A stretch of DNA of 64,000 bases from Aplectana chamaeleonis (GCA_029168955.1 JAPDOI010000873.1:186001-250000); one strand, 5' to 3'. Positions 35,928 to 49,775 are shown, counted from the first letter of the stretch. Notes: generated by a model not told the origin, from the letters alone. Numbers and translations are program-made.

Positions 35928-38900
35928 GTCATTCTGGCCGAGTGGTCTAAGGCGCTGCGTTCAGGTCGCAGTCCTCTTCGGAGGGCGCAGGTTCGAATCC
36001 TGCGGATGACAAAAGCTTTTGCATTCACGAAAAGTATCAGTTTTTGCTTAAGACTAGAAGCCAACTGCAATGTCTTTATAAAAGAAAACTGTGCACGAAA
36101 TATCGCAATGCATAGCATGTGGACCTCACAATGCGTGACACGCGAACCTCCCATATCATGCTGTGAGTAGCGGCGAGCACTCATGTCACTCTGGCCGAGT
36201 GGTCTAAGGCGCTGCGTTCAGGTCGCAGTCCTCTTCGGAGGGCGCAGGTTCGAATCCCGCGGATGACAAAAGCTTTTGCATTCACGAAAAGTATCAGTTT
36301 TTGCTTAAGACTAGAAGCCAACTGCAATGTCTTTATAAAAGAAAACTGTGCACGAAATATCGCAATGCATAGCATGTGGACCTCACAATGCATGACACGC
36401 GAACCTCCCATATCATGCTGTGAGTAGCGGCGAGCACTCATGTCATTCTGGCCGAGTGGTCTAAGGCGCTGCGTTCAGGTCGCAGTCCTCTTCGGAGGGC
36501 GCAGGTTCGAATCCTGCGGATGACAAAAGCTTTTGCATTCACGAAAAGTATCAGTTTTTGCTTAAGACTAGAAGCCAACTGCAATGTCTTTATAAAAGAA
36601 AACTGTGCACGAAATATCGCAATGCATAGCATGTGGACCTCACAATGCATGACACGCGAACCTCCCATATCATGCTGTGAGTAGCGGCGAGCACTCATGT
36701 CATTCTGGCCGAGTGGTCTAAGGCGCTGCGTTCAGGTCGCAGTCCTCTTCGGAGGGCGCAGGTTCGAATCCTGCGGATGACAAAAGCTTTTGCATTCACG
36801 AAAAGTATCAGTTTTTGCTTAAGACTAGAAGCCAACTGCAATGTCTTTATAAAAGAAAACTGTGCACGAAATATCGCAATGCATAGCATGTGGACCTCAC
36901 AATGCATGACACGCGAACCTCCCATATCATGCTGTGAGTAGCGGCGAGCACTCATGTCATTCTGGCCGAGTGGTCTAAGGCGCTGCGTTCAGGTCGCAGT
37001 CCTCTTCGGAGGGCGCAGGTTCGAATCCTGCGGATGACAAAAGCTTTTGCATTCACGAAAAGTATCAGTTTTTGCTTAAGACTAGAAGCCAACTGCAATG
37101 TCTTTATAAAAGAAAACTGTGCACGAAATATCGCAATGCATAGCATGTGGACCTCACAATGCATGACACGCGAACCTCCCATATCATGCTGTGAGTAGCG
37201 GCGAGCACTCATGTCATTCTGGCCGAGTGGTCTAAGGCGCTGCGTTCAGGTCGCAGTCCTCTTCGGAGGGCGCAGGTTCGAATCCTGCGGATGACAAAAG
37301 CTTTTGCATTCACGAAAAGTATCAGTTTTTGCTTAAGACTAGAAGCCAACTGCAATGTCTTTATAAAAGAAAACTGTGCACGAAATATCGCAATGCATAG
37401 CATGTGGACCTCACAATGCATGACACGCGAACCTCCCATATCATGCTGTGAGTAGCGGCGAGCACTCATGTCATTCTGGCCGAGTGGTCTAAGGCGCTGC
37501 GTTCAGGTCGCAGTCCTCTTCGGAGGGCGCAGGTTCGAATCCTGCGGATGACAAAAGCTTTTGCATTCACGAAAAGTATCAGTTTTTGCTTAAGACTAGA
37601 AGCCAACTGCAATGTCTTTATAAAAGAAAACTGTGCACGAAATATCGCAATGCATAGCATGTGGACCTCACAATGCATGACACGCGAACCTCCCATATCA
37701 TGCTGTGAGTAGCGGCGAGCACTCATGTCACTCTGGCCGAGTGGTCTAAGGCGCTGCGTTCAGGTCGCAGTCCTCTTCGGAGGGCGCAGGTTCGAATCCT
37801 GCGGATGACAAAAGCTTTTGCATTCACGAAAAGTATCAGTTTTTGCTTAAGACTAGAAGCCAACTGCAATGTCTTTATAAAAGAAAACTGTGCACGAAAT
37901 ATCGCAATGCATAGCATGTGGACCTCACAATGCATGACACGCGAACCTCCCATATCATGCTGTGAGTAGCGGCGAGCACTCATGTCATTCTGGCCGAGTG
38001 GTCTAAGGCGCTGCGTTCAGGTCGCAGTCCTCTTCGGAGGGCGCAGGTTCGAATCCTGCGGATGACAAAAGCTTTTGCATTCACGAAAAGTATCAGTTTT
38101 TGCTTAAGACTAGAAGCCAACTGCAATGTCTTTATAAAAGAAAACTGTGCACGAAATATCGCAATGCATAGCATGTGGACCTCACAATGCATGACACGCG
38201 AACCTCCCATATCATGCTGTGAGTAGCGGCGAGCACTCATGTCATTCTGGCCGAGTGGTCTAAGGCGCTGCGTTCAGGTCGCAGTCCTCTTCGGAGGGCG
38301 CAGGTTCGAATCCTGCGGATGACAAAAGCTTTTGCATTCACGAAAAGTATCAGTTTTTGCTTAAGACTAGAAGCCAACTGCAATGTCTTTATAAAAGAAA
38401 ACTGTGCACGAAATATCGCAATGCATAGCATGTGGACCTCACAATGCATGACACGCGAACCTCCCATATCATGCTGTGAGTAGCGGCGAGCACTCATGTC
38501 ATTCTGGCCGAGTGGTCTAAGGCGCTGCGTTCAGGTCGCAGTCCTCTTCGGAGGGCGCAGGTTCGAATCCTGCGGATGACAAAAGCTTTTGCATTCACGA
38601 AAAGTATCAGTTTTTGCTTAAGACTAGAAGCCAACTGCAATGTCTTTATAAAAGAAAACTGTGCACGAAATATCGCAATGCATAGCATGTGGACCTCACA
38701 ATGCATGACACGCGAACCTCCCATATCATGCTGTGAGTAGCGGCGAGCACTCATGTCACTCTGGCCGAGTGGTCTAAGGCGCTGCGTTCAGGTCGCAGTC
38801 CTCTTCGGAGGGCGCAGGTTCGAATCCTGCGGATGACAAAAGCTTTTGCATTCACGAAAAGTATCAGTTTTGCTTAAGACTAGAAGCCAACTGCAATGTC

Positions 38901-40890
38901 TTTATAAAAGAAAACTGTGCACGAAATATCGCAATGCATAGCATGTGGACCTCACAATGCATGACACGCGAACCTCCCATATCATGCTGTGAGTAGCGGC
39001 GAGCACTCATGTCATTCCGGCCGAGTGGTCTAAGGCGCTGCGTTCAGGTCGCAGTCCTCTTCGGAGGGCGCAGGTTCGAATCCTGCGGATGACAAAAGCT
39101 TTTGCATTCACGAAAAGTATCAGTTTTTGCTTAAGACTAGAAGCCAACTGCAATGTCTTTATAAAAGAAAACTGTGCACGAAATATCGCAATGCATAGCA
39201 TGTGGACCTCACAATGCATGACACGCGAACCTCCCATATCATGCTGTGAGTAGCGGCGAGCACTCATGTCACTCTGGCCGAGTGGTCTAAGGCGCTGCGT
39301 TCAGGTCGCAGTCCTCTTCGGAGGGCGCAGGTTCGAATCCTGCGGATGACAAAAGCTTTTGCATTCACGAAAAGTATCAGTTTTTGCTTACGTCTAGAAG
39401 CCAACTGCAATGTCTTTATAAAAGAAAACTGTGCACGAAATATCGCAATGCATAGCATGTGGACCTCACAATGCATGACACGCGAACCTCCCATATCATG
39501 CTGTGAGTAGCGGCGAGCACTCAGGTCATTCTGGCCGAGTGGTCTAAGGCGCTGCGTTCAGGTCGCAGTCCTCTTCGGAGGGCGCAGGTTCGAGTCCTGA
39601 GGATGACCAAAGCTTTGCATTCACGAAAAGTATCAGTTTTTGCTCACGACTAGAAGCCAACTGCAATGTCTTTATAAAAGAAAACTGTGCACGAAATATC
39701 GCAATGCATAGCATGTGGACCTCACAATGCATGACACGCGAACCTCCCATATCATGCTGTGAGTAGCGGCGAGCACTCATGTCATTCTGGCCGAGTGGTC
39801 TAAGGCGCTGCGTTCAGGTCGCAGTCCTCTTCGGAGGGCGCAGGTTCGAGTCCTGAGGATGACCAAAGCTTTTGCATTCACGAAAAGTATCAGTTTTTGC
39901 TTAAGACTAGAAGCCAACTGCAATGTCTTTATAAAAGAAAACTGTGCACGAAATATCGCAATGCATAGCATGTGGACCTCACAATGCATGACACGCGAAC
40001 CTCCCATATCATGCTGTGAGTAGCGGCGAGCACTCATGTCATTCTGGCCGAGTGGTCTAAGGCGCTGCGTTCAGGTCGCAGTCCTCTTCGGAGGGCGCAG
40101 GTTCGAATCCTGCGGATGAGAAAAGCTTTTGCATTCACGAAAAGTATCAGTTTTTGCTTGAGACTAGAAGCCGACAGCAATGTCTTTATAAAAAAAACTG
40201 TGCACGAAATATCGCAATGCATAGCATGTGGACCTCACAATGCGTGACACGCGAGCCTCCCATATCATGTTGTGAGTAGCGGCGAGCACTCATGTCATTC
40301 CGGCCGAGTGGTCTAAGGCGCTGCGTTCAGGTCGCAGTCCTCTTCGGAGGGCGCAGGTTCGAATCCTGCGGATGACAAAAGCTTTTGCATTCACGAAAAG
40401 TATCAGTTTTTGCTTGAGACTAGAAGCCAACTGCAATGTCTTTATAAAAGAAAACTGTGCACGAAATATCGCAATGCATAGCATGTGGACCTCACAATGC
40501 ATGACACGCGAACCTCCCATATCATGTTGTGAGTAGCGGCGAGCACTCATGTCATTCTGGCCGAGTGGTCTAAGGCGCTGCGTTCAGGTCGCAGTCCTCT
40601 TCGGAGGGCGCAGGTTCGAATCCTGCGGATGAGAAAAGCTTTTGCATTCACGAAAAGTATCAGTTTTTGCTTGAGACTAGAAGCCGACAGCAATGTCTTT
40701 ATAAAAAAAACTGTGCACGAAATATCGCAATGCATAGCATGTGGACCTCACAATGCGTGACACGCGAGCCTCCCATATCATGTTGTGAGTAGCGGCGAGC
40801 ACTCATGTCATTCCGGCCGAGTGGTCTAAGGCGCTGCGTTCAGGTCGCAGTCCTCTTCGGAGGGCGCAGGTTCGAATCCTGCGGATGACA
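35928..40890 (+). tRNA. tRNA-Leu(CAG) copies 141-160
   Basis: Starts and classes: 35928 A, 36185 E5, 36442 A, 36699 A, 36956 A, 37213 A, 37470 A, 37727 A5, 37984 A, 38241 A, 38498 A, 38755 A5, 39011 A8, 39268 A5, 39525 B, 39781 B with a four-T trailer, 40038 A72, 40294 A8, 40551 A72, 40807 A8. The units at 36442-37726 look identical to one another over their full 257 bases. Confidence 0.92.
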
Positions 40891-41063
40891 AAAGCTTTTG
40901 CATTCACGAAAAGTATCAGTTTTTGCTTGAGACTAGAAGCCAACTGCAATGTCTTTATAAAAGAAAACTGTGCACGAAATATCGCAATGCATAGCATGTG
41001 GACCTCACAATGCGTGACACGCGAGCCTCCCATATCATGTTGTGAGTAGCGGCGAGCACTCAT
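40038..41063 (+). repeat. Two-unit higher-order repeat
   Basis: Copies at 40038 and 40551 share G72, the rare GCCGACAGC spacer change and a shortened TATAAAAAAA run. Copies at 40294 and 40807 share the CCGG junction. The pair therefore repeats as a dimer of 513 bases inside the monomer array. A looser alternation of G72 and normal copies follows at 43118-44145. Confidence 0.85.
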
Positions 41064-44000
41064 GTCATTCCGGCCGAGTGGTCTAAGGCGCTGCGTTCAG
41101 GTCGCAGTCCTCTTCGGAGGGCGCAGGTTCGAATCCTGCGGATGACAAAAGCTTTTGCATTCACGAAAAGTATCAGTTTTTGCTTAAGACTAGAAGCCAA
41201 CTGCAATGTCTTTATAAAAGAAAACTGTGCACGAAATATCGCAATGCATAGCATGTGGACCTCACAATGCATGACACGCGAACCTCCCATATCATGCTGT
41301 GAGTAGCGGCGAGCACTCATGTCATTCTGGCCGAGTGGTCTAAGGCGCTGCGTTCAGGTCGCAGTCCTCTTCGGAGGGCGCAGGTTCGAATCCTGCGGAT
41401 GACAAAAGCTTTTGCATTCACGAAAAGTATCAGTTTTTGCTTAAGACTAGAAGCCAACTGCAATGTCTTTATAAAAGAAAACTGTGCACGAAATATCGCA
41501 ATGCATAGCATGTGGACCTCACAATGCATGACACGCGAACCTCCCATATCATGCTGTGAGTAGCGGCGAGCACTCATGTCATTCTGGCCGAGTGGTCTAA
41601 GGCGCTGCGTTCAGGTCGCAGTCCTCTTCGGAGGGCGCAGGTTCGAATCCTGCGGATGACAAAAGCTTTTGCATTCACGAAAAGTATCAGTTTTTGCTTA
41701 AGACTAGAAGCCAACTGCAATGTCTTTATAAAAGAAAACTGTGCACGAAATATCGCAATGCATAGCATGTGGACCTCACAATGCATGACACGCGAACCTC
41801 CCATATCATGCTGTGAGTAGCGGCGAGCACTCATGTCATTCTGGCCGAGTGGTCTAAGGCGCTGCGTTCAGGTCGCAGTCCTCTTCGGAGGGCGCAGGTT
41901 CGAATCCTGCGGATGACAAAAGCTTTTGCATTCGCGAAAAGTATCAATTTTGCTTACGTCTAGAAGCCAACTGCAATGTCTTTATAAAAGAAAACTGTGC
42001 ACGAAATATCGCAATGCATAGCATGTGGACCTCACAATGCATGACACGCGAACCTCCCATATCATGCTGTGAGTAGCGGCGAGCACTCAGGTCATTCTGG
42101 CCGAGTGGTCTAAGGCGCTGCGTTCAGGTCGCAGTCCTCTTCGGAGGGCGCAGGTTCGAGTCCTGAGGATGACCAAAGCTTTGCATTCACGAAAAGTATC
42201 AGTTTTTGCTCACGACTAGAAGCCAACTGCAATGTCTTTATAAAAGAAAACTGTGCACGAAATATCGCAATGCATAGCATGTGGACCTCACAATGCATGA
42301 CACGCGAACCTCCCATATCATGCTGTGAGTAGCGGCGAGCACTCATGTCACTCTGGCCGAGTGGTCTAAGGCGCTGCGTTCAGGTCGCAGTCCTCTTCGG
42401 AGGGCGCAGGTTCGAATCCTGCGGATGACAAAAGCTTTTGCATTCACGAAAAGTATCAGTTTTTGCTTAAGACTAGAAGCCAACTGCAATGTCTTTATAA
42501 AAGAAAACTGTGCACGAAATATCGCAATGCATAGCATGTGGACCTCACAATGCATGACACGCGAACCTCCCATATCATGCTGTGAGTAGCGGCGAGCACT
42601 CATGTCACTCTGGCCGAGTGGTCTAAGGCGCTGCGTTCAGGTCGCAGTCCTCTTCGGAGGGCGCAGGTTCAAATCCTGAGGATGACAAAAGCTTTTGCAT
42701 TCGCGAAAAGTATCAGTTTTTGCTTACGTCTAGAAGCCAACTGCAATGTCTTTATAAAAGAAAACTGTGCACGAAATATCGCAATGCATAGCATGTGGAC
42801 CTCACAATGCATGACACGCGAACCTCCCATATCATGCTGTGAGTAGCGGCGAGCACTCATGTCATTCTGGCCGAGTGGTCTAAGGCGCTGCGTTCAGGTC
42901 GCAGTCCTCTTCGGAGGGCGCAGGTTCGAATCCTGCGGATGACAAAAGCTTTTGCATTCACGAAAAGTATCAGTTTTTGCTTGCGACTAGAAGCCAACTG
43001 CAATGTCTTTATAAAAGAAAACTGTGCACGAAATATCGCAATGCATAGCATGTGGACCTCACAATGCATGACACGCGAACCTCCCATATCATGTTGTGAG
43101 TAGCGGCGAGCACTCATGTCATTCTGGCCGAGTGGTCTAAGGCGCTGCGTTCAGGTCGCAGTCCTCTTCGGAGGGCGCAGGTTCGAATCCTGCGGATGAC
43201 AAAAGCTTTTGCATTCACGAAAAGTATCAGTTTTTGCTTGAGACTAGAAGCCAACTGCAATGTCTTTATAAAAGAAAACTGTGCACGAAATATCGCAATG
43301 CATAGCATGTGGACCTCACAATGCATGACACGCGAACCTCCCATATCATGTTGTGAGTAGCGGCGAGCACTCATGTCATTCTGGCCGAGTGGTCTAAGGC
43401 GCTGCGTTCAGGTCGCAGTCCTCTTCGGAGGGCGCAGGTTCGAATCCTGCGGATGAGAAAAGCTTTTGCATTCACGAAAAGTATCAGTTTTTGCTTACGA
43501 CTAGAAGCCAACTGCAATGTCTTTATAAAAGAAAACTGTGCACGAAATATCGCAATGCATAGCATGTGGACCTCACAATGCATGACACGCGAACCTCCCA
43601 TATCATGTTGTGAGTAGCGGCGAGCACTCATGTCATTCTGGCCGAGTGGTCTAAGGCGCTGCGTTCAGGTCGCAGTCCTCTTCGGAGGGCGCAGGTTCGA
43701 ATCCTGCGGATGACAAAAGCTTTTGCATTCACGAAAAGTATCAGTTTTTGCTTGAGACTAGAAGCCAACTGCAATGTCTTTATAAAAGAAAACTGTGCAC
43801 GAAATATCGCAATGCATAGCATGTGGACCTCACAATGCATGACACGCGAACCTCCCATATCATGTTGTGAGTAGCGGCGAGCACTCATGTCATTCTGGCC
43901 GAGTGGTCTAAGGCGCTGCGTTCAGGTCGCAGTCCTCTTCGGAGGGCGCAGGTTCGAATCCTGCGGATGAGAAAAGCTTTTGCATTCACGAAAAGTATCA

Positions 44001-44659
44001 GTTTTTGCTTGAGACTAGAAGCCAACTGCAATGTCTTTATAAAAGAAAACTGTGCACGAAATATCGCAATGCATAGCATGTGGACCTCACAATGCGTGAC
44101 ACGCGAACCTCCCATATCATGCTGTGAGTAGCGGCGAGCACTCATGTCATTCCGGCCGAGTGGTCTAAGGCGCTGCGTTCAGGTCGCAGTCCTCTTCGGA
44201 GGGCGCAGGTTCGAATCCTGCGGATGACAAAAGCTTTTGCATTCACGAAAAGTATCAGTTTTTGCTTAAGACTAGAAGCCAACTGCAATGTCTTTATAAA
44301 AGAAAACTGTGCACGAAATATCGCAATGCATAGCATGTGGACCTCACAATGCATGACACGCGAACCTCCCATATCATGTTGTGAGTAGCGGCGAGCACTC
44401 ATGTCATTCTGGCCGAGTGGTCTAAGGCGCTGCGTTCAGGTCGCAGTCCTCTTCGGAGGGCGCAGGTTCGAATCCTGCGGATGACAAAAGCTTTTGCATT
44501 CACGAAAAGTATCAGTTTTTGCTTGAGACTAGAAGCCAACTGCAATGTCTTTATAAAAGAAAACTGTGCACGAAATATCGCAATGCATAGCATGTGGACC
44601 TCACAATGCATGACACGCGAACCTCCCATATCATGTTGTGAGTAGCGGCGAGCACTCAT

Positions 44660-44743
44660 GTCATTCTGGCCGAGTGGTCTAAGGCGCTGCGTTCAGGTCG
44701 CAGTCCTCTTCGGAGGGCGCAGGTTCGAATCCTGCGGATGACC
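44660..44743 (+). tRNA. tRNA-Leu(CAG), A body with C73
   Basis: All stems are paired as in class A, but the discriminator is C and the trailer is the B form ACCAAAGCTTTGC. Together with 11831 and 8248 it shows that the B-class changes can be separated by exchange within the 3' end of the gene. Confidence 0.75.
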
Positions 44744-45170
44744 AAAGCTTTGCATTCACGAAAAGTATCAGTTTTGCTTAAGACTAGAAGCCAACTGCAA
44801 TGTCTTTATAAAAGAAAACTGTGCACGAAATATCGCAATGCATAGCATGTGGACCTCACAATGCATGACACGCGAACCTCCCATATCATGCTGTGAGTAG
44901 CGGCGAGCACTCATGTCATTTCGGCCGAGTGGTCTAAGGCGCTGCGTTCAGGTCGCAGTCCTCTTCGGAGGGCGCAGGTTCAAATCCTGCGGATGACAAA
45001 AGCTTTGCATTCACGAAAAGTATCAGTTTTTGCTTGAGACTAGAAGCCAACTGCAATGTCTTTATAAAAGAAAACTGTGCACGAAATATCGCAATGCATA
45101 GCATGTGGACCTCACAATGCATGACACGCGAACCTCCCATATCATGCTGTGAGTAGCGGCGAGCACTCGT

Positions 45171-45254
45171 GTCATTCTGGCCGAGTGGTCTAAGGCGCTG
45201 CGTTCAGGTCGCAGTCCTCTTAGGAGGGCGCAGGTTCGAATCCTGCGGATGACA
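45171..45254 (+). tRNA. tRNA-Leu(CAG) with TTAG variable loop
   Basis: The variable arm loop is TTAG where the reference has TTCG, the only such change I noticed. Stems are fully paired, A73 is present and the trailer is C type. The next copy, 45427, has trailer ACAAACCTTCTGC with no T4 run, as does the - arm copy at 50546. Confidence 0.8.
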
Positions 45255-46195
45255 AACCTTTTGCATTCACGAAAAGTATCAGTTTTTGCTTAAGACTAGA
45301 AGCCAACTGCAATGTCTTTATAAAAGAAAACTGTGCACGAAATATCGCAATGCATAGCATGTGGACCTCACAATGCATGACACGCGAACCTCCCATATCA
45401 TGCTGTGAGTAGCGGCGAGCACTCATGTCATTCTGGCCGAGTGGTCTAAGGCGCTGCGTTCAGGTCGCAGTCCTCTTCGGAGGGCGCAGGTTCGAATCCT
45501 GCGGATGACAAACCTTCTGCATTCACGAAAAGTATCAGTTTTTGCTTAAGACTAGAAGCCAACTGCAATGTCTTTATTAAAGAAAACTGTGCACGAAATA
45601 TCGCAATGCATAGCATGTGGACCTCACAATGCATGACACGCGAACCTCCCATATCATGCTGTGAGTAGCGGCGAGCACTCATGTCATTCTGGCCGAGTGG
45701 TCTAAGGCGCTGCGTTCAGGTCGCAGTCCTCTTCGGAGGGCGCAGGTTCGAATCCTGCGGATGACAAAAGCTTTTGCATTCACGAAAAGTATCAGTTTTT
45801 GCTTGCGACTAGAAGCCAACTGCAATGTCTTTATAAAAGAAAACTGTGCACGAAATATCGCAATGCATAGCATGTGGACCTCACAATGCATGACACGCGA
45901 ACCTCCCATATCATGCTGTGAGTAGCGGCGAGCACTCATGTCATTCCTGCCGAGTGGTCTAAGGCGCTGCGTTCAGGTCGCAGTCCTCTTCGGAGGGCGC
46001 AGGTTCGAGTCCTGAGGATGACCAAAGCTTTGCATTCACGAAAAGTATCAGTTTTTGCTCACGACTAGAAGCCAACTGCAATGTCTTTATAAAAGAAAAC
46101 TGTGCACGAAATATCGCAATGCATAGCATGTGGACCTCACAATGCATGACACGCGAACCTCCCATATCATGCTGTGAGTAGCGGCGAGCACTCAT

Positions 46196-49100
46196 GTCAT
46201 TCTGGCCGAGTGGTCTAAGGCGCTGCGTTCAGGTCGCAGTCCTCTTCGGAGGGCGCAGGTTCGAATCCTGCGGATGACAAAAGCTTTTGCATTCACGAAA
46301 AGTATCAGTTTTTGCTTAAGACTAGAAGCCAACTGCAATGTCTTTATAAAAGAAAACTGTGCACGAAATATCGCAATGCATAGCATGTGGACCTCACAAT
46401 GCATGACACGCGAACCTCCCATATCATGCTGTGAGTAGCGGCGAGCACTCGTGTCATTCTGGCCGAGTGGTCTAAGGCGCTGCGTTCAGGTCGCAGTCCT
46501 CTTCGGAGGGCGCAGGTTCGAATCCTGCGGATGACAAAAGCTTTTGCATTCACGAAAAGTATCAGTTTTTGCTTAAGACTAGAAGCCAACTGCAATGTCT
46601 TTATAAAAGAAAACTGCGCACGAAATATCGAAATGCATAGCATGTGGACCTCACAATGCATGACACGCGAACCTCCCATATCATGCTGTGAGTAGCGGCG
46701 AGCACTCATGTCATTCTGGCCGAGTGGTCTAAGGCGCTGCGTTCAGGTCGCAGTCCTCTTCGGAGGGCGCAGGTTCGAATCCTGCGGATGACAAAAGCTT
46801 TTGCATTCACGAAAAGTATCAGTTTTTGCTTGCGACTAGAAGCCAACTGCAATGTCTTTATAAAAGAAAACTGTGCACGAAATATCGCAATGCATAGCAT
46901 GTGGACCTCACAATGCATGACACGCGAACCTCCCATATCATGCTGTGAGTAGCGGCGAGCACTCATGTCATTCTGGCCGAGCGGTCTAAGGCGCTGCGTT
47001 CAGGTCGCAGTCCTCTTCGGAGGGCGCAGGTTCGAATCCTGCGGATGACAAAAGCTTTTGCATTCACGAAAAGTATCAGTTTTTGCTTGCGACTAGAAGC
47101 CAACTGCAATGTCTTTATAAAAGAAAACTGTGCACGAAATATCGCAATGCATAGCATGTGGACCTCACAATGCATGACACGCGAACCTCCCATATCATGC
47201 TGTGAGTAGCGGCGAGCACTCATGTCATTCTGGCCGAGCGGTCTAAGGCGCTGCGTTCAGGTCGCAGTCTTCTTCGGAGGGCGCAGGTTCGAGTCCTGAG
47301 GATGACCAGAGCTTTGCATTCACGAAAAGTATCAGTTTTTGCTTAAGACTAGAAGCCAACTGCAATGTCTTTATAAAAGAAAACTGTGCACGAAATATCG
47401 CAATGCATAGCATGTGGACCTCACAATGCATGACACGCGAACCTCCCATATCATGCTGTGAGTAGCGGCGAGCACTCGTGTCATTCTGGCCGAGTGGTCT
47501 AAGGCGCTGCGTTCAGGTCGCAGTCCTCTTCGGAGGGCGCAGGTTCGAATCCTGCGGATGACAAAAGCTTTTGCATTCACGAAAAGTATCAGTTTTTGCT
47601 TGCGACTAGAAGCCAACTGCAATGTCTTTATAAAAGAAAACTGTGCACGAAATATCGCAATGCATAGCATGTGGACCTCACAATGCATGACACGCGAACC
47701 TCCCATATCATGCTGTGAGTAGCGGCGAGCACTCGTGTCATTCTGGCCGAGTGGTCTAAGGCGCTGCGTTCAGGTCGCAGTCCTCTTCGGAGGGCGCAGG
47801 TTCGAATCCTGCGGATGACAAAAGCTTTTGCATTCACGAAAAGTATCAGTTTTTGCTTACGTCTAGAAGCCAACTGCAATGTCTTTATAAAAGAAAACTG
47901 TGCACGAAATATCGCAATGCATAGCATGTGGACCTCACAATGCATGACACGCGAACCTCCCATATCATGCTGTGAGTAGCGGCGAGCACTCATGTCATTC
48001 TGGCCGAGTGGTCTAAGGCGCTGCGTTCAGGTCGCAGTCCTCTTCGGAGGGCGCAGGTTCGAATCCTGCGGATGACAAAAGCTTTTGCATTCACGAAAAG
48101 TATCAGTTTTTGCTTAAGACTAGAAGCCAACTGCAATGTCTTTATAAAAGAAAACTGTGCACGAAATATCGCAATGCATAGCATGTGGACCTCACAATGC
48201 ATGACACGCGAACCTCCCATATCATGCTGTGAGTAGCGGCGAGCACTCATGTCATTCTGGCCGAGTGGTCTAAGGCGCTGCGTTCAGGTCGCAGTCCTCT
48301 TCGGAGGGCGCAGGTTCGAATCCTGCGGATGACAAAAGCTTTTGCATTCACGAAAAGTATCAGTTTTTGCTTGCGACTAGAAGCCAACTGCAATGTCTTT
48401 ATAAAAGAAAACTGTGCACGAAATATCGCAATGCATAGCATGTGGACCTCACAATGCATGACACGCGAACCTCCCATATCATGCTGTGAGTAGCGGCGAG
48501 CACTCGTGTCATTCTGGCCGAGTGGTCTAAGGCGCTGCGTTCAGGTCGCAGTCCTCTTCGGAGGGCGCAGGTTCGAATCCTGCGGATGACAAAAGCTTTT
48601 GCATTCACGAAAAGTATCAGTTTTTGCTTAAGACTAGAAGCCAACTGCAATGTCTTTATAAAAGAAAACTGCGCACGAAATATCGAAATGCATATCATGT
48701 GGACCTCACAATGCATGACACGCGAACCTCCCATATCATGCTGTGAGTAGCGGCGAGCACTCATGTCATTCTGGCCGAGTGGTCTAAGGCGCTGCGTTCA
48801 GGTCGCAGTCCTCTTCGGAGGGCGCAGGTTCGAATCCTGAGGATGACAAAAGCTTTTGCATTCACGAAAAGTATCAGTTTTTGCTTGCGACTAGAAGCCA
48901 ACTGCAATGTCTTTATAAAAGAAAACTGTGCACGAAATATCGCAATGCATAGCATGTGGACCTCACAATGCATGACACGCGAACCTCCCATATCATGCTG
49001 TGAGTAGCGGCGAGCACTCATGTCACTCTGGCCGACTGGTCTAAGGCGCTGCGTTCAGGTCGCAGTCCTCTTCGGAGGGCGCAGGTTCGAGTCCTGAGGA

Positions 49101-49618
49101 TGACCAAAGCTTTGCATTCACGAAAAGTATCAGTTTTTGCTTAAGACTAGAAGCCAACTGCAATGTCTTTATAAAAGAAAACTGTGCACGAAATATCGCA
49201 ATGCATAGCATGTGGACCTCACAATGCATGACACGCGAACCTCCCATATCATGCTGTGAGTAGCGGCGAGCACTCATGTCATTCTGGCCGAGTGGTCTAA
49301 GGCGCTGCGTTCAGGTCGCAGTCCTCTTCGGAGGGCGCAGGTTCGAATCCTGAGGATGACAAAAGGTTTTGCATTCACGAAAAGTATCAGTTTTTGCTTG
49401 CGACTAGAAGCCAACTGCAATGTCTTTATAAAAGAAAACTGTGCACGAAATATCGCAATGCATAGCATGTGGACCTCACAATGCATGACACGCGAACCTC
49501 CCATATCATGCTGTGAGTAGCGGCGAGCACTCGTGTCATTCTGGCCGAGTGGTCTAAGGCGCTGCGTTCAGGTCGCAGTCCTCTTCGGAGGGCGCAGGTT
49601 CGAATCCTGCGGATGACA
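46196..49618 (+). tRNA. tRNA-Leu(CAG) copies 181-194
   Basis: Starts and classes: 46196 A, 46453 A, 46710 A, 46967 A, 47224 B, 47480 A, 47737 A, 47994 A, 48251 A, 48508 A, 48765 D, 49022 B5 with C15, 49278 D, 49535 A with a short trailer. Ten copies are fully paired. Many have the GTG leader and the CTTGCGAC trailer that characterise the - arm, so these last + units are the closest + relatives of the inverted arm. Confidence 0.92.
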
Positions 49619-49775
49619 AAGCTTTGCATTCACGAAAAGTATCAGTTTTGCTTGAGACTAGAAGCCAACTGCAATGTCTTTATAAAAGAAAACTGTGCAC
49701 GAAATATCGCAATGCATAGCATGTGGACCTCACAATGCATGACACGCGAACCTCCCATATCATGCTGTGAGTAGC

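Larger units (their letters stand above)
41064..46023 (+). tRNA. tRNA-Leu(CAG) copies 161-180
   Basis: Starts and classes: 41064 A8, 41321 A, 41578 A, 41835 A, 42091 B, 42347 A5, 42604 D5 with TTCAAAT, 42861 A, 43118 A, 43375 A72, 43632 A, 43889 A72, 44146 A8, 44403 A, 44660 A body with C73, 44915 A8 with TTCAAAT, 45171 C with a changed variable loop, 45427 C, 45683 A, 45940 B8. Spacers with CATATCATGTTGTG mark a local subfamily at 40-44.6 kb. Confidence 0.9.
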
